DNA from: Lagopus muta
Taxonomy: Eukaryota; Chordata; Aves; Galliformes; Phasianidae
Length of the DNA stretch: 64,000 nt
NCBI RefSeq assembly: GCF_023343835.1
Contig: NC_064435.1
Coordinates: 40,696,603 to 40,760,602 of the forward strand
Reading direction: 5' to 3'
Made by a program: the position numbers and the translations under genes
The notes under the pieces: generated by a model
What the model was told of the DNA's origin: nothing
The model's input: only the letters and a program-made list of their open reading frames with translations
Database searches by the model: none
Shown here: positions 1 to 12,600 of the stretch, piece after piece
Layout of the letters: the number at the start of each line of letters is the position of its first letter
Position numbering within the stretch: the first letter of the stretch is position 1

Positions 1-433
1 TGTTTCATTAAATATAGTGACAGTTTAATGCACATTTCTTTAACCTAGTTACAGTATTCTCATTCATCTATTACTCTGCTGTGCTGGGACAGAGAGTCAC
101 CCTCAGTTTTCTTTTTTATCTGCAGTTCAAAGTTCTGCCAGAGTCCAGGGTCAGGACTCCGACCATCAATAAGGTAAAGGTGAAAGGTAGAACTGATCAC
201 CTAACAGTGACGGCTGTTCACATGTTGTTAATTGAGATTGGAAGCTAAAGACAAGTCAAAACGTAAGAAAAAGCCATAGCACAGCCAAATGGGAAAGAAG
301 CAAAGCACAAAATGTTTTCTGCAACATCTGAATGACGCACTGCTGTTAAGGAGTTCAGCACCATTGACAATCCTGTCAATATAGCCCTGTTTTCCTCATA
401 CACAACAGTGTAAGACTAAACCCAGTGATTCAA

Positions 434-494
434 CATTATTTATTATTATTATTGTTGTCGTTGTTGTTGCTGTTGTTTATTTATTTATTATTAT
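434..494. repeat. Mixed (ATT)n/(GTT)n microsatellite
   Basis: TTATTTATTATTATTATT runs into GTTGTCGTTGTTGTTGCTGT and back into TTTATTATTAT. Confidence 0.9.
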
Positions 495-1580
495 GCTTCT
501 TCCATTATTTGCCCTCTACAAACTGCACTGGGTGATAGGCAAAGACAGACTACTTGAAGATGGTATATTCTAATGTTGCCAAAGATCTCTTGAAAGTAAA
601 CATAAATTGTGGTATATGGTGCCACAAGCAGTACTTCCAGTTTATTACTTATGTCTGGTTCTTACTGTTTCCAAAGAACATAAATTTGTTTGTTGTTTTT
701 ATAATTATCAGTTCCACTGAGTGTTTAAAAAGCTGTACCAGCTTTTCCCCAATGTTTGCAGCTTAGCTTATGTAAGACATTTAATGCACTCTTTTCTGTT
801 ACTCTGCTCATTGTCTGAACATCTATTTCAAACAAAACGAGTAAGAATTAGATTTTACGTGCTATTCATGTACTGTTATATAAACTGGATATCCTGGCAG
901 ATCCTTGTGTGCCCCTGAAATTGTTCTACTGTGTTGGCAAATTAATTAATACCACTATAACAGAATGCTTTCTGTTCAAAATCTTATCACTGCTATGCAC
1001 ATCAATTATGTTTGTATGCTTTCTATTAAGAGATGTAAACAAATAAATTATCCTTCACCATAAGCCAGTCCTAACTGCATTTTTGTGTTGTTTTTTTAAG
1101 TTTGCAGATTATCTGTGAGATGTTTATGAAAGAGTAACGCAGGGATTATTATGGTCAGAGTCATGATGACTGGAATGAGGCCATTGTGGACCAAGTATTT
1201 TCAGGTCTTTGAGACACACTTGAATTGCTGAGTTTGGCAACAGTCCTCCCACCACAGAGCTGACAACATTAGAGTTAGAGCATCTTCATCAGTGCTTGCT
1301 TTTACTTCTCCTTCTGCCTAAGTTTGTATCAGGTCCTCAATTCCTGTTCTCAAATGCTTGTAAGTTTTGATAACAAGTGGGAGAGAAGAGTGATCCATTG
1401 AAAAGTGCATGTTATTTAAGGTCAGCTTCCACCTGCCACAGGAGCTATAGTGGGGGCACAGGCTATGTGTATATCTCCAAATAGAATAGACCAGAGTGTT
1501 TTCTCGGAAGAAGCATGGCTTGTTTTATAAACATACAGTCATACTATCTTCTTCTCAGCAGGTTGCTTCATTTGCACTGT

Positions 1581-1584
<4 letters not shown>

Positions 1585-1630
<46 letters not shown>
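1585..1630. repeat. (TA)23 microsatellite
   Basis: Uninterrupted TA dinucleotides, 46 bases. Likely length-polymorphic and able to form cruciforms. Confidence 0.97.
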
Positions 1631-1634
<4 letters not shown>

Positions 1635-3324
1635 TTGGTCTGTTCATGTCCCTACACTACATCCAGGTGAAAGTGTGGAAAAACTATGTCCTGGGCTAAA
1701 GCCATATCAGGAAGCATGCTAACAATTACATAATTACTGTTAATTATTTAATTCAATGACATGAGTTAGTTACCTGACAATTTTTGTGTTAGCTTCCTGG
1801 TCCTTTGTCATCAATTTGCATAGGTATAGATTCAGTTTCTGCATAACGCACAAATGATATGAGTGGCACAAAATTTTGGATTGAAAGCATTTTAAAAAGG
1901 AACTGTATTCCTCCATCATAATAACAGAAGCAACCCTTTTGCTACTGTTTTCCGTCACGGGCAGTGTTTCCTCTGGATCCATATCAACACTATGGTAGTT
2001 CATACTCCCAAGTGACAGAACCAAACCTACGTAGAATTACAGAACTACAAGAATTTCAAATCGGCAGCATTAACAACATCCTTTTTTTGTTCATTATACA
2101 GATCTGGTATGATCTGTATCTCTCAATTTACTTGTCCTTGTGCAATCACAGGGGAAGATGCTCCAAAGACCCAACAATTTACAACCAGGCAATTTAATTA
2201 AAAGTTGCCACAAATGAGTGTCTGATGTTTAACCAAGTGCCACAATTCATTTTCTCTGCTGGACACTGTTCAAAGTTAATTGTACCTGAATTTCAACAGA
2301 AACTGAAATGTTACTGGGGTTTTTTAAAATACAAATGCTCTTAGATAAACCAATTAATATAAATTTGTAGTTGAATTACTATTTTAAGATAGGAAACCAA
2401 CAGGTTTCAGTAACAGTTATGGTGACCGACTACATTATCTGCTTGTGTATCTATATAATGGGTTAACACTTCGATCTTGTATTGTACCCACACAGGAAAT
2501 TTGGTCTTGTGAGTCTTGCAAAGGGTAAGCTGAGGACCTCTGAATTGCCAACCCAATCATATTTTAAAATGGAATGCCACATAACAGCTTTCTTACATCT
2601 TGCAGTTCTTCCATGTGATGTCCATACTGTTTCTCACCCAGAATTTACTGAACACTGCCTATCTTTTTGTCAAGCAAGAAGAGCTATTCTTTTCTCAAGA
2701 GAAATTGCAGCTAAAAATTGCCAAATATTTGTATTTTTTATTATTTATGTCCTGATACTAATGCTAATATTTCCTGAACTCTCATATTTAAGAAAAAAAA
2801 CTTAATTGTGATCTCCTCTTATTTCATCACATTAGCTCACTGAAGAGATTTTCCTTTTGAATTTGCACCAAATTTTTAACAAAAACAATAAGAAATAAAT
2901 AATTGGAGTAACAAAAATAACTTCAGCAATGGAATCATTTTTGTTGTGTCAATCTGAGGATTGCACTGTTCTCATCAGTACGCATTAGATTTATTAGCCT
3001 CTGAAGTATACATAGTCAAAAAGCATGTGGCAAAGCACTTATACTGTTCTTATTAGCATTAATGAAACTGTCATCACTAAGTCCCTTATCTTCAAGCTGA
3101 GTACCTTGTACTTTTGAGTTTTTTTGTGGTCCTGCATCTTTTTCTGTAGTCAAAAAAACAGAAAAGTTTTGGAAATTGGCTTATTTTCCTCTGGAATGGC
3201 AAAGATTCCTCTCTAGGGTAGGTGAAGAAAATCTAGAATCACGGACAGAGGGCTCAGAAAAAAATCCCATGTTCCTGACAAAAGGTATGAGGGACAGATA
3301 TTTGTCCTTTATGGTTCAAAAAAG

Positions 3325-3353
3325 ACAACAACAACGGCAACAACAACAACAAC
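3325..3353. repeat. (CAA)n microsatellite
   Basis: ACAACAACAACGGCAACAAC and further CAA units, one interruption (CGG). Confidence 0.9.
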
Positions 3354-5338
3354 CCAAAACACTGTAAATTACCTTGCACAGACTGAGGGTGACAAAAAGC
3401 TGCTGATCTCTTCAAGATGAAGCATCATCAACATTAAAAAAAGATAATGACATGAATGAATTGAGGGAGTGGAAAAGCACCATGGTACAGTTATTAATGT
3501 TAATGGCAGACATAAACTACATTGAGATATATCCTAGAGTGATTCTGTGTATACCACTTATATACTGCTTTAGTAATTATTCTGGTAGCTTAAAGATAAT
3601 CTGAGTTTTGATTATATTTCACTTTTGAGATTCCTTTTTCATTAAAAAAGAAAATGCAATAACAACCAAAGACAGCACCTAGTGACAACTTCTGTATGCT
3701 GAAATGGCAGAGCTTTTCGTACTACTGGCATGCGTAATATAAGACTGAAATTAAGAAACAGAACTATTTAAATGTTTATTTTTACAGCACAGCTGTCTAT
3801 TTCAAAATGTTGTTTGTACAAAAAATAAAATGTTCACATTGAGAATGTTTCTGGTGGGAAATTATCAGACCTATTCAAACTCAAAACACAATGTTTAGTA
3901 TAGATTTCTCTACAATGCCATCTAAAGTCCTAAATTCTGAGTCATAGATGGGAATTCAGAGTCAGTTTCATTATGGCTGACATTAGCAGAATTAAGCATA
4001 TGGACACAAGTATGGAGAAGGAAGCATATTAGAATGATCACTTTGATATTTCCAGATCAGAATTCTCTTTTTAAAAAAAATGTCTCTCTTGAGAGAAAAT
4101 TAAAGTTTTATTATTTCAGATAAAAACATTACAGAATGTCAGAGTTTCCCACAGGATAAAATTTGGATTTCCAGCCAGCTCAGCAGCCACTTGTGTTCTC
4201 TGGAGCACAGTTGCCCTGGAGTCCTCAGCCTTTAGCAAGAATTCTCCTGGGAGACAAGAAGCCCTCTCATTAGCAAATACTGCTACCTCTCTATTTTAAT
4301 TACAGATTTTAATAGAAGAAGAGATATCAGCAACGGTGCAGCTTGCTTGCAAATATATGGACTGAATATATTTTCGATTATGAAAAGATTAAATATAAAA
4401 AAGGGGGGAAAAAAATCGGGAGCAGTTTCTTCTACTCTTCACACAGAGCAGTTAAACTGCATATGCTACCCATAATGTAAAATCTTGTCAACTGTATTTA
4501 CCGTCAAGCTGATTTTGAAATCATTTGACATTTGCCAAAGTGTAAGATCTTTTCCATTACTCCAATTCAATATCTGTATTGATCTGTGTGATAGAAGATT
4601 CCTCATTTTTTAAACCAATATTCACCTTGCAAAGAAGTTAAAAAAATGTGTCAAAGCACAAAATAGCATTCAAGTTTAGGAAGAAACAAACAGAAGATTG
4701 ATTTAAAGGCATAGATCAACCTATTGACTCTACCTCTGAATCCCAAAGATGGTCTTCTGTTATCTCAGCTTTTGATTCTCTTTCTGATGTTCAAATGAAA
4801 TGAAAAGTTTTCTGGTTGCTTTCGTTTAACGAGACCTCTAAATTAGGAAATGGATTTTTGTGCTTTTCTGGTTACCGAGGATGTGCTGACAACCTTACAC
4901 GCTAGTTCAATACACATGCAGAAAGGTGCAAAAAGTAACAGTTGTGACCTTATAAGAGACTCTCAGACAGAATGGCATTTCCAGCTCTCAGCTCCTGAAA
5001 TGTGGTAGAGTAATGAATGCAAGGTGTTCACATGCTCACACTTCTCAATGACCATGGAATTAAAATCAAAAACAGCATTGCTGCAGACTGTGATGGGTCC
5101 TTGGAGAATCTGCAACTTTTATGCTTACAAACGTCATGCTTCAGGGTCTGTAGTTTCTCTGAGCACTGCTGTAGTTTTTCTGGGTGCTTCTCCCTTGGGC
5201 CAGACACCCTGTGACATCCATCACCAATCCAGCTGAAGTTTTGCAGCTCCTGAGTCTGCTACACATTGCATCAAACAGGTGCTCTCAGCAAGCCTGATGG
5301 GCTTTGGAATGTTCTGATTTTCCTTTGGAAGTCAGAGG

Positions 5339-5342
<4 letters not shown>

Positions 5343-5370
<28 letters not shown>
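5343..5370. repeat. Poly(A) tract, 28 bases
   Basis: Uninterrupted A run about 130 bases before the probable CR1 border at 5500. No mRNA-like sequence is recognised upstream, so a processed pseudogene is not supported. Confidence 0.95.
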
Positions 5371-5372
<2 letters not shown>

Positions 5373-5499
5373 AAGTATGATTCAGTGTCTGAGAAAGAAA
5401 GAATTACTGCCTAACCAAAGGATTTTGCAGTATAAAAAGCCTATACTCTATGTATATGTAGTCTACATCCACTGCTGTTTTAATGGAGGGTTGCATGCT

Positions 5500-6240
5500 G
5501 TTGGACTGTATCAGATGGTCTCTGATGTGCTAAGCCATATTGGAAGCAGGTCATGGAGACTTGAAAGCCCACCTCACTGGCATCAAGCTGGCCAGCCTAG
5601 GAAGGTGGGCTTTAAAATAAAGGACTTGGGGGTGGGATCCAAAATGGCATTGCAACTGTCTGGGGGACAGAGCAGACCAACCAGAACAGTGACAAATGCT
5701 CTTTAGTTGCCTCCCATGATGTGAGCCAGAACACCAATCACTTCAAGGGTGGGAGGATCCTCTTGAATATTTCTAAGGAAACCTGCATCTTCTGCTCCCA
5801 TTTCTTCTCTGAAGTTGCAATATACCAATGCATACAGCACAGGAAATGAACAGCAGGAATTCAAAATCTGTTGTGGTTGCAGGGCCATGATCTCATTGCA
5901 ATCACAGACACATGGCGGGACAGCTCACGTGACTGGAATTCTGTCATGGATGGCTATGTACTTTTTAGGAAAGACAGATCAGCAAGACAAAGCAGTGGAG
6001 TTGTTCTTTATGTGAGAAAGCAACTGGAATATATTGAATTTTGTCTAGGGATGAATGATGAACAAATGGAGAGTTTATGGATAAGAATTAAGGGGAAAAC
6101 TCATATGGGTGAATCCATTTTGAGTGTTTACTACAGGCCACCTAATCAGGAGAAAGAAATTAACAAGGCCTACAGACAGCTGATAGTAGTCTCACTATCA
6201 TAGGCACTGGTTCTCATGGGGGTCTTCCTTGGACAAAGAA
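5500..6240 (+). mobile_element. CR1 LINE fragment with part of ORF2 (endonuclease)
   Basis: The segment includes the N-terminal part of the CR1 ORF2 AP-type endonuclease. Recognisable motifs in order are YTNAYSTGNEQQEF (from about 5821), DLIAITDTW, DWNSVMDGYVLFRKDR, VLYVRK, LWIRIKGK, YYRPPNQEKE and ALVLMG (about 6204-6225). The copy is dead: the frame shifts between about 5857 and 5880, an in-frame TAG lies at 6201-6203, reverse transcriptase is absent, and the ITETW motif has Asp in place of the catalytic Glu. The block from 5500 to 5810 is probably the ORF1/ORF2 junction; that part is less sure. Confidence 0.8.
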
Positions 6241-6532
6241 CACTCTGAGAAAATGCTGCCGGTTTTCTACTAAAAAAAAAAAAACACACATTAATTTCGG
6301 ATGAATGATCAAGGGACCAGAAATGATGGCTGAAAATGACAATAACATATGAAACTGACAACAGCAAGAGTAAGATTAGAGGAATTTAATGAACCTTAAA
6401 TTTCCTGCTCTGGTTTCTAGTATAACGTGATCCAAAATTTTAACTAGATTACATCTTCGTTAAGACTATATCTTCGTTGTGTAAGAATGTCTTTCTTCAT
6501 AAGCATAAACTAGGTAAGTTATTTACCTACAT

Positions 6533-7070
6533 ATAGAATCATTTGAGTTGGAAAGGACTTTCAAAGGTCAACAGGTTCAAATATCAAAGGTCATTTAGTC
6601 CAAACTTCTTACTTATATCCAATCTAAATCTCCCTTTTTTTAGTTCAAAACCATTTTCCCTTCTGCCTCCTCTGGGTGCACTCCAACAGGTCCACATATC
6701 TCTTTTACTGAGGACTGTACATCTGGACACAGTACTCCAGATGAGGTCTCACAAGCACAGAGCAGAGGGGCAGGATCACATCCCTCACCCCACTGGTCAT
6801 GTCTCTTTTGATGCAGCCCAGGATACAGTTGGCTTTACGTGAGGGCACATTGCTGGCTCATGTTCAGCTTCCCATCCACCAGTACCCCCAGGTCCTTTTT
6901 GGCGATGTTGTGCTCTATCCTTACATTCCTCAGCTTGTACTGATAGTGAGGGTTGCCATGACCCAGGTGCAAAACCTTGTACTTGAATACGTTGAACTTC
7001 ATGAGGCTCTCCTAGACCCACTGCTCCAGTCTATCTAAATCATATCTGAGGATGTTGTTCTGTCACTCTG
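6533..7070 (-). mobile_element. CR1 LINE 3' fragment
   Basis: The plus strand begins ATAGAATCATTTGAGTTGGAA, the reversed CR1 3' terminus, and continues through the recognisable CR1 tail regions (ACAGTACTCCAGATGAGGTC, AGCTTCCCATCCACCAGTAC, AACTTCATGAGGCTCTCC). It is 5'-truncated near 7070 and diverged, with no usable ORF. Confidence 0.85.
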
Positions 7071-7298
7071 GTGTTCACTGCCTCCTGAGAGGAATAATTT
7101 GGGGCATTTAATTTTGTGAACATGTAGAATTGTTTTCAAGACTTGCCACTCATTACATGCCCATGGCAGCTAATATAACTCAGTGTATTCGTGTTCAATC
7201 ATAGCCTTTGACATCAAAAAGGCAAGTTTGATAAGTCTACATCCTTAAACAGTGTACTGGAATTCAGAATATTTCTTTTACATATAAGAAATCATGCA

Positions 7299-7320
7299 CA
7301 CAAATAAATAAATAAATAAA
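7299..7320. repeat. (AAAT)n microsatellite
   Basis: Short tetranucleotide run AAATAAATAAATAAATAAAA. Confidence 0.85.
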
Positions 7321-8508
7321 ACTACTGAAGTAAAAGGAGAAAGGATACAACAATTTTAGAAGGGAAAAAAAGGGAATAAGGAGTGAAGCCTCACATGAGG
7401 AAATGCTTTGTTTATATAGAGGCCACAGGGCATGACACACTGTTCAGTTTATATTCCAGTATAACTACAATTGAAGTAACATAAAAATATGTTGATAATT
7501 AGAATTTTAGGAAAAAATTTAGTCTGGCAAAATCTAATCTGAAACAGTTTGTCTCCAGTATCACTCTGTAACTACAAAGTTACTCCTGATTTACCCTTTA
7601 ACACGAAGCATAGGATAATTGATGCATTCTATTAAATGGGTTGTTTTATTTTTAATGAAGAGAGGTTACTTGCTGTTAAGGATTTTGTTGAGATTTATCC
7701 CTCATATTATTCCCCTGAAGATGGTAGATAAAAGAGTAGTGTAGGGCCATCTTGTGTCTTTGTAAATCTGATTTGATTAAGTAAAGCCAATAGCAGTTCT
7801 ATTGCACTGTTTTTATTTTACCAATTTTTTTTTTCCTCCATCATATTTTATAAATTGCTAGTTTTCTTGGATTGCATACTTTGATGTTAGATACATAAAC
7901 TTTCTATAAGACAGATATCACAATGTATCTTTTAGCGGAAAGTCATGTAGAACAGTCTGGACTCTGAGGAAAATCTACTAATGCAAATATGGAGCAGAGC
8001 CACAGACAGTACCAGTTAATGTGGGAAAATCAGTCTTCTGTTATTCTTTCCCACTCCTGTTCAAGTGCAGCCATTCTTGTGTGTTTGTATTCATCCTACA
8101 CCTGGCATTTCTACTGAGATACCACAACCAGTCAACCATATGTGGGAGCTAGGAGCAACCACTGACAACACTTTCCTTATCTGAAGAGAATTTCAAGATA
8201 GTTCTTCAGATAATTAAAGGGTAATGTACCCAAGACATTGCCATAACATATGCTATAATTTGTTGTCTAATTACCAGAAGGCCAGATATGTATGTTTGAT
8301 ATGAAATAATGTCTGAGGAAAAAAAATAAAGGGAGGGAGGAAAGCGTTCAATTATTTTCGGGGTAATACAACTTTATGTATGATTAAGATTGGCTTTGTG
8401 CCACCAGATTGATTTCTCATGGTATTGAGCCTGAGTGGGAGGAAAGAAAGCACCAGAGTAACATACTGCCAAGATGCCCAAACTTTTGAATCTTCTTACA
8501 AGACTGCA

Positions 8509-8540
8509 AAAAAAAAAAATATATATATATATATATATTT
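8509..8540. repeat. Poly(A) followed by (AT)n
   Basis: An A run grades into ATATATATATATATATAT and then TTTT. Simple sequence only. Confidence 0.9.
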
Positions 8541-8705
8541 TGTGGAAACCTACTTGTGAGATACCACAATGTGACAAGCGTACATAGCTACAGAATTGCA
8601 ATGACTGCTTTGGTACCTTATCTATAAATCCTCACACATCCATCTGTGAATGAGCAAAGGCCATTTGTGAAGTGGAATTGTATAGCATGTTAGAGAAAAT
8701 GCACA

Positions 8706-9055
8706 GGATCACAGAATGACGGAAAATCACAGGGATTGGACTCAATGATACCTTGGGGTCCCTTCCAACCCCTGCAACTTTGCTGAAGCAGGTTTCCTAC
8801 AATAGGTCACACAGGTAGGCAACCTGAGAAATCCTGATTATCTCCATAGAAGGAGACTCCACAACCTCTCTGGGCAACTTGTTCCAGTGCTCTGTCACCC
8901 TTACAACAAAGAATTTCTGCATGTTTGTACAGAACTTCCTATGTTAAAGTTTTAGACCATTACTCCTTGTCCCATTGCTGTTAATCACTGAGAAGAACTG
9001 GCCTCATCCACTCCCACCTCCCTTTAGATATCTATAAACACTAATCAGATCCCAA
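8706..9055 (-). mobile_element. CR1 LINE 3' fragment
   Basis: The plus strand reads GATCACAGAATGAC, then AAGGAGACTCCACAACCTCT, GGGCAACTTGTTCCAGTGCT and CTTTAGATATCTATAAACAC. This is the conserved reverse complement of the CR1 3' end. It forms an inverted pair with the next CR1 copy. Confidence 0.85.
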
Positions 9056-9221
9056 ATTCATGCTGAATTCATTGAATTATTCATGCTATATTGTCATAGA
9101 AGATTCAGACTTGTTCTCAGTTTTGCAATTTTTCCCTTTAAATTGAATTTAGATTGACATTACCATGTTATCTAGCTTTGAGAAATACAACACCTGAGTT
9201 ACTAGTTGGCTATATCAGAAT

Positions 9222-9632
9222 AACCAAGGGCCTAAGTCATAAGAAAGGCTGATGGGAGCTGGGATTGTTCAGCCTGGGGAACAGAAGGCAGAGTGATCTC
9301 CTTGAGACCTTTCCGGTACTTAAAGTACAGGTAAAAAAGAGAGAAATTGTTTTACACACTCTGATAGCAATAGGACAAAGGAGAACAGTTTTATGCTGAA
9401 GAAAGTAGATGTAGATTAGATTTTTGGAGGAATTTCTTCCCTATGACAGTAGTGAGGCACTGGAACAAGTTGTCCAAAGAAGCTGTAGATACTCCATCCC
9501 TGCACGGGTTGTTGGGTAACCTGATCTATTGAAAGCTATCCCTGCCCATGGTAGGGATTTGGAACTAGGTAATCTTTAAGGTCCCTTACAACTGAAACTG
9601 TTCTATGTTTCTATGATTCTATGAGAATTTGT
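9222..9632 (+). mobile_element. CR1 LINE 3' fragment with octamer tail
   Basis: Forward CR1 signature: GCTGGGATTGTTCAGCCTGG, AGTGAGGCACTGGAACAAGT, CTTTAAGGTCCCTTACAACT, then the TTCTATGATTCTATG tail. It is 5'-truncated at about 9222. Confidence 0.88.
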
Positions 9633-12600
9633 TCAGTGGTTATAAATTTCAAGTTTCAACCAATAGCCATATTGTTATGACTTTTATAGTATCAATATTA
9701 AACTTCAGTAAGCAGTCTGGCAAGATCTCACATTTTTAAAGCATTTGATGAGAAGAACTTCCTTTAGAATCAGAATGAGACAGAAAATTTTGTTTTTTTG
9801 GAAAAAAAAGTGTATTGACTTTTCTTCATCCCTAGAACCGTCCGCATCACAAAAGCGAAAGCTGGCTTCTCTCACTAATACGTTTGAGGAAAAAAAGGTC
9901 ATATAATCTATACTCCACTGTCCAAGGAGGTTTCTGGTTTTGCTCTTGTTCTTTGTTTGCTTGTTAGAAAGAAATGCTTTACTTTGTTCTTGTATTTAAA
10001 ATATTAATCAGTTTCGTATAAACTTGTAACTGTAATTTTAAAATGTCCCAGAATTTTCTTCTTATTCATTTCCTGCAGAGATCTTCATCAAAAAAGAAGT
10101 CTGTCTCATTTCCTCATGCCAAATTTCCTAAGGAGATCCAAGGCCTGTGTATCTTTGCTAAAAATCTCCATGAAAACTGGGAGAGCCATCCCTGTTACTG
10201 GATCCTAACAAAGAAAAGTACTTGTGTTTCCCTTTTAAAGGGAAGGAGAAGACAAAGAAGGTCATGAAAGGATTGTCTTTCAGAAAGAACACTTTGTTTT
10301 GTTAGAAGGTGAGATCCTCAGAACTTACTGTATCCACTTGGTTTGTTTAACAAATTAGTCTCAAACTACATTAAATTAATTTCTTCAGATCTGAAGAAAT
10401 CAAATCTGATAATCATTTGATTAGATATCTTACAGCTATTTCAACACACAGATCTCAAGCAATTCTCCTTATAGTAGGTAAATTAAATACAAGAACTAAG
10501 TAATTACTTTTTGATGTACAATTATAAAATTGATCAAAAGATCAAACTGATCAGATGCCCCTATATTGAACTCTGCTGTTGTGAAAATGCTCAGACGAAG
10601 TATAGCGTATTTACATTGGACCTAGCTACTCGTTGTGTAAAAGTTCACATAGCAAGACTGAACTTCAGGCATCAAAGGCAAGAAGGATGTCCCTGAACCA
10701 TTTCCATGATCAGAGTGATATATAATAAATTATTTCCTTACACGGTTCAATATTTTTCATCTGAAAAGATTGTTGTGCAAGAGAAGTTCCTTGCTGCAAT
10801 TTGTGTCCATCTCATCTCTACAACAGATGTGATTTATACAGATAACAAATTTAAACCTCAGATAAGCAAAAAAAAAGTCTAATATGTTATGGCACTAATC
10901 CCACAGTCCTGACAAGTGACGAAATCTATTGGATGATCTGCAGGATTATTGAGTATGCAATTAGAAACGGATTGAGTATGGAGAAAGAAACAGATTTCCA
11001 GATACGGAACAACAGAAATCCACTACAGATACTTGTAACCTGTGAATATAAAAGTGGCAAAAGTGAAAGGCTCAGATACAGTAAATTTGTTAAAAATGTT
11101 CAGTTTTAATTTAGTACATACTAAGAGAAAGTTTGAAACAAATACAATCACACCCTAGGGCAAGGACAATTGCAGAGGGTAAGGTTGGTTTTTCCTCACA
11201 CTTAAAAGCACAGAGTTAGAAAAGGAATAAAAGCTAAGGTGACTGGCATTTCCTCTTTTAATGGTTTTATTGAACAGCCAGAATAGGCATTTTGCACTCA
11301 ATAGCACAGAGCACTACTCTGTAATGCCTAGTTATTAATTGCTACTACAAATGGGATAACTGCATAAAGCAGTCACATTTGAAAAATACTTTGTGCCTGA
11401 TTTTTTACTCCTCATATAAATATTGCCTGAGCAATTTTTACTTCAGCACTTATTTACTGTATTCTATTTTCATCTTAACTTTGTGAAGTACTGAAAGTTC
11501 ACCAAACAAACCAACCTTTTTCCCTATACCAACCAAAAATTAACAAAAACATGCCAAAGGCAAGTGCTTCTTAACTTCCACACAGAGTCTCATTATCATT
11601 CCCCTTCTCATCTCCTCCTTCGCTCAAACGCTTGGATCAGAGACTTGCTCCAAGGCTTACTTCATAGGTAAAAGGCACTTGTTCATTTTAATGATTGTCA
11701 GTCTCTCAACATGAATACTAGAAAGGCTTTACTCTTTTATTCAAATAACAGCCCAAGTATTACAAAAATAAGCCTGATGTAAAGTGTTTCATGCTGGGCA
11801 TGTAATGAACTTGAGAACAGCAATTGTTTATAGTCCTGCCTGCAATTTCTTCTGTCTGCTGGAAGTTGTGCCAGTCAGAGAGCACACAGTTATCTAGGGA
11901 AAAGATGAAAATCCAGAAGTCCTAGGTCTGAATCAGACCAAAACCATCATTTTTTGACTTTTTTTTTTTCCATAAAATGGAGCTTGTTGGGCCTGTGGCA
12001 CCTCAGTGAAGTAAACATCCCTGTCAGTTTTACTTTACATAGTTTTTTTTCACATTCTTAGGGCTCTCGGGAAAACCCAACTTCTCAGATTCTCATCTGT
12101 GACAGACATGCCTGTCTCAGTTATCAAGATTCAGAGTTTTGCCTCACTAGACAGCATCTCATCAAAGATCAAATTTAGACTAGCAGTACATTCCCAGTGC
12201 ATTTATTGCTCAAATATTCAAACTTATTTTTTGTATAAGTTATCAGGAGGTAAAACTAAGGAAAGAACAGACTTAGTTTCACCACAGCCCATGCATAGTG
12301 GTGAAATTTAGAACTAAATGCTAGACTAACAGCACCAAATACATGGAAAATGCCACTGAATATCTTGTTTTACCATTGAGGGATTTTGTTATGATAGTAG
12401 TGATCTGTTGTGGATTAATATCAAATTAGTATAGCTGAATCATTTTTATACATTTGAGATCCAGTAATTTAAAGAAGGATGTCAAATAATGCTGAGTTTC
12501 CAACCAGGTTTTTTTTCCTGCAAGAAGCCAAATGTACTCCCAATTTTCATCCAAGAAGAAGTTACAACTAAGACTGACAGTTTCATTTACCAAAGCTATA

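Larger units (their letters stand above)
1..5499. other. Intergenic, AT-rich; no gene recognised
   Basis: No frame resembles a known protein and no splice-bounded exon is evident. It holds the simple repeats listed separately. The single-copy stretch at about 4160-4380, with CTCATTAGCAAATACTG and TTTTAATTACAG homeodomain-type motifs, could be a conserved element, but this cannot be tested from one sequence. Confidence 0.6.

Noticed and set aside
5266-5370. Poly(A) tract as the tail of a processed pseudogene
   Set aside because: No recognisable mRNA-like sequence or poly(A) signal precedes it.
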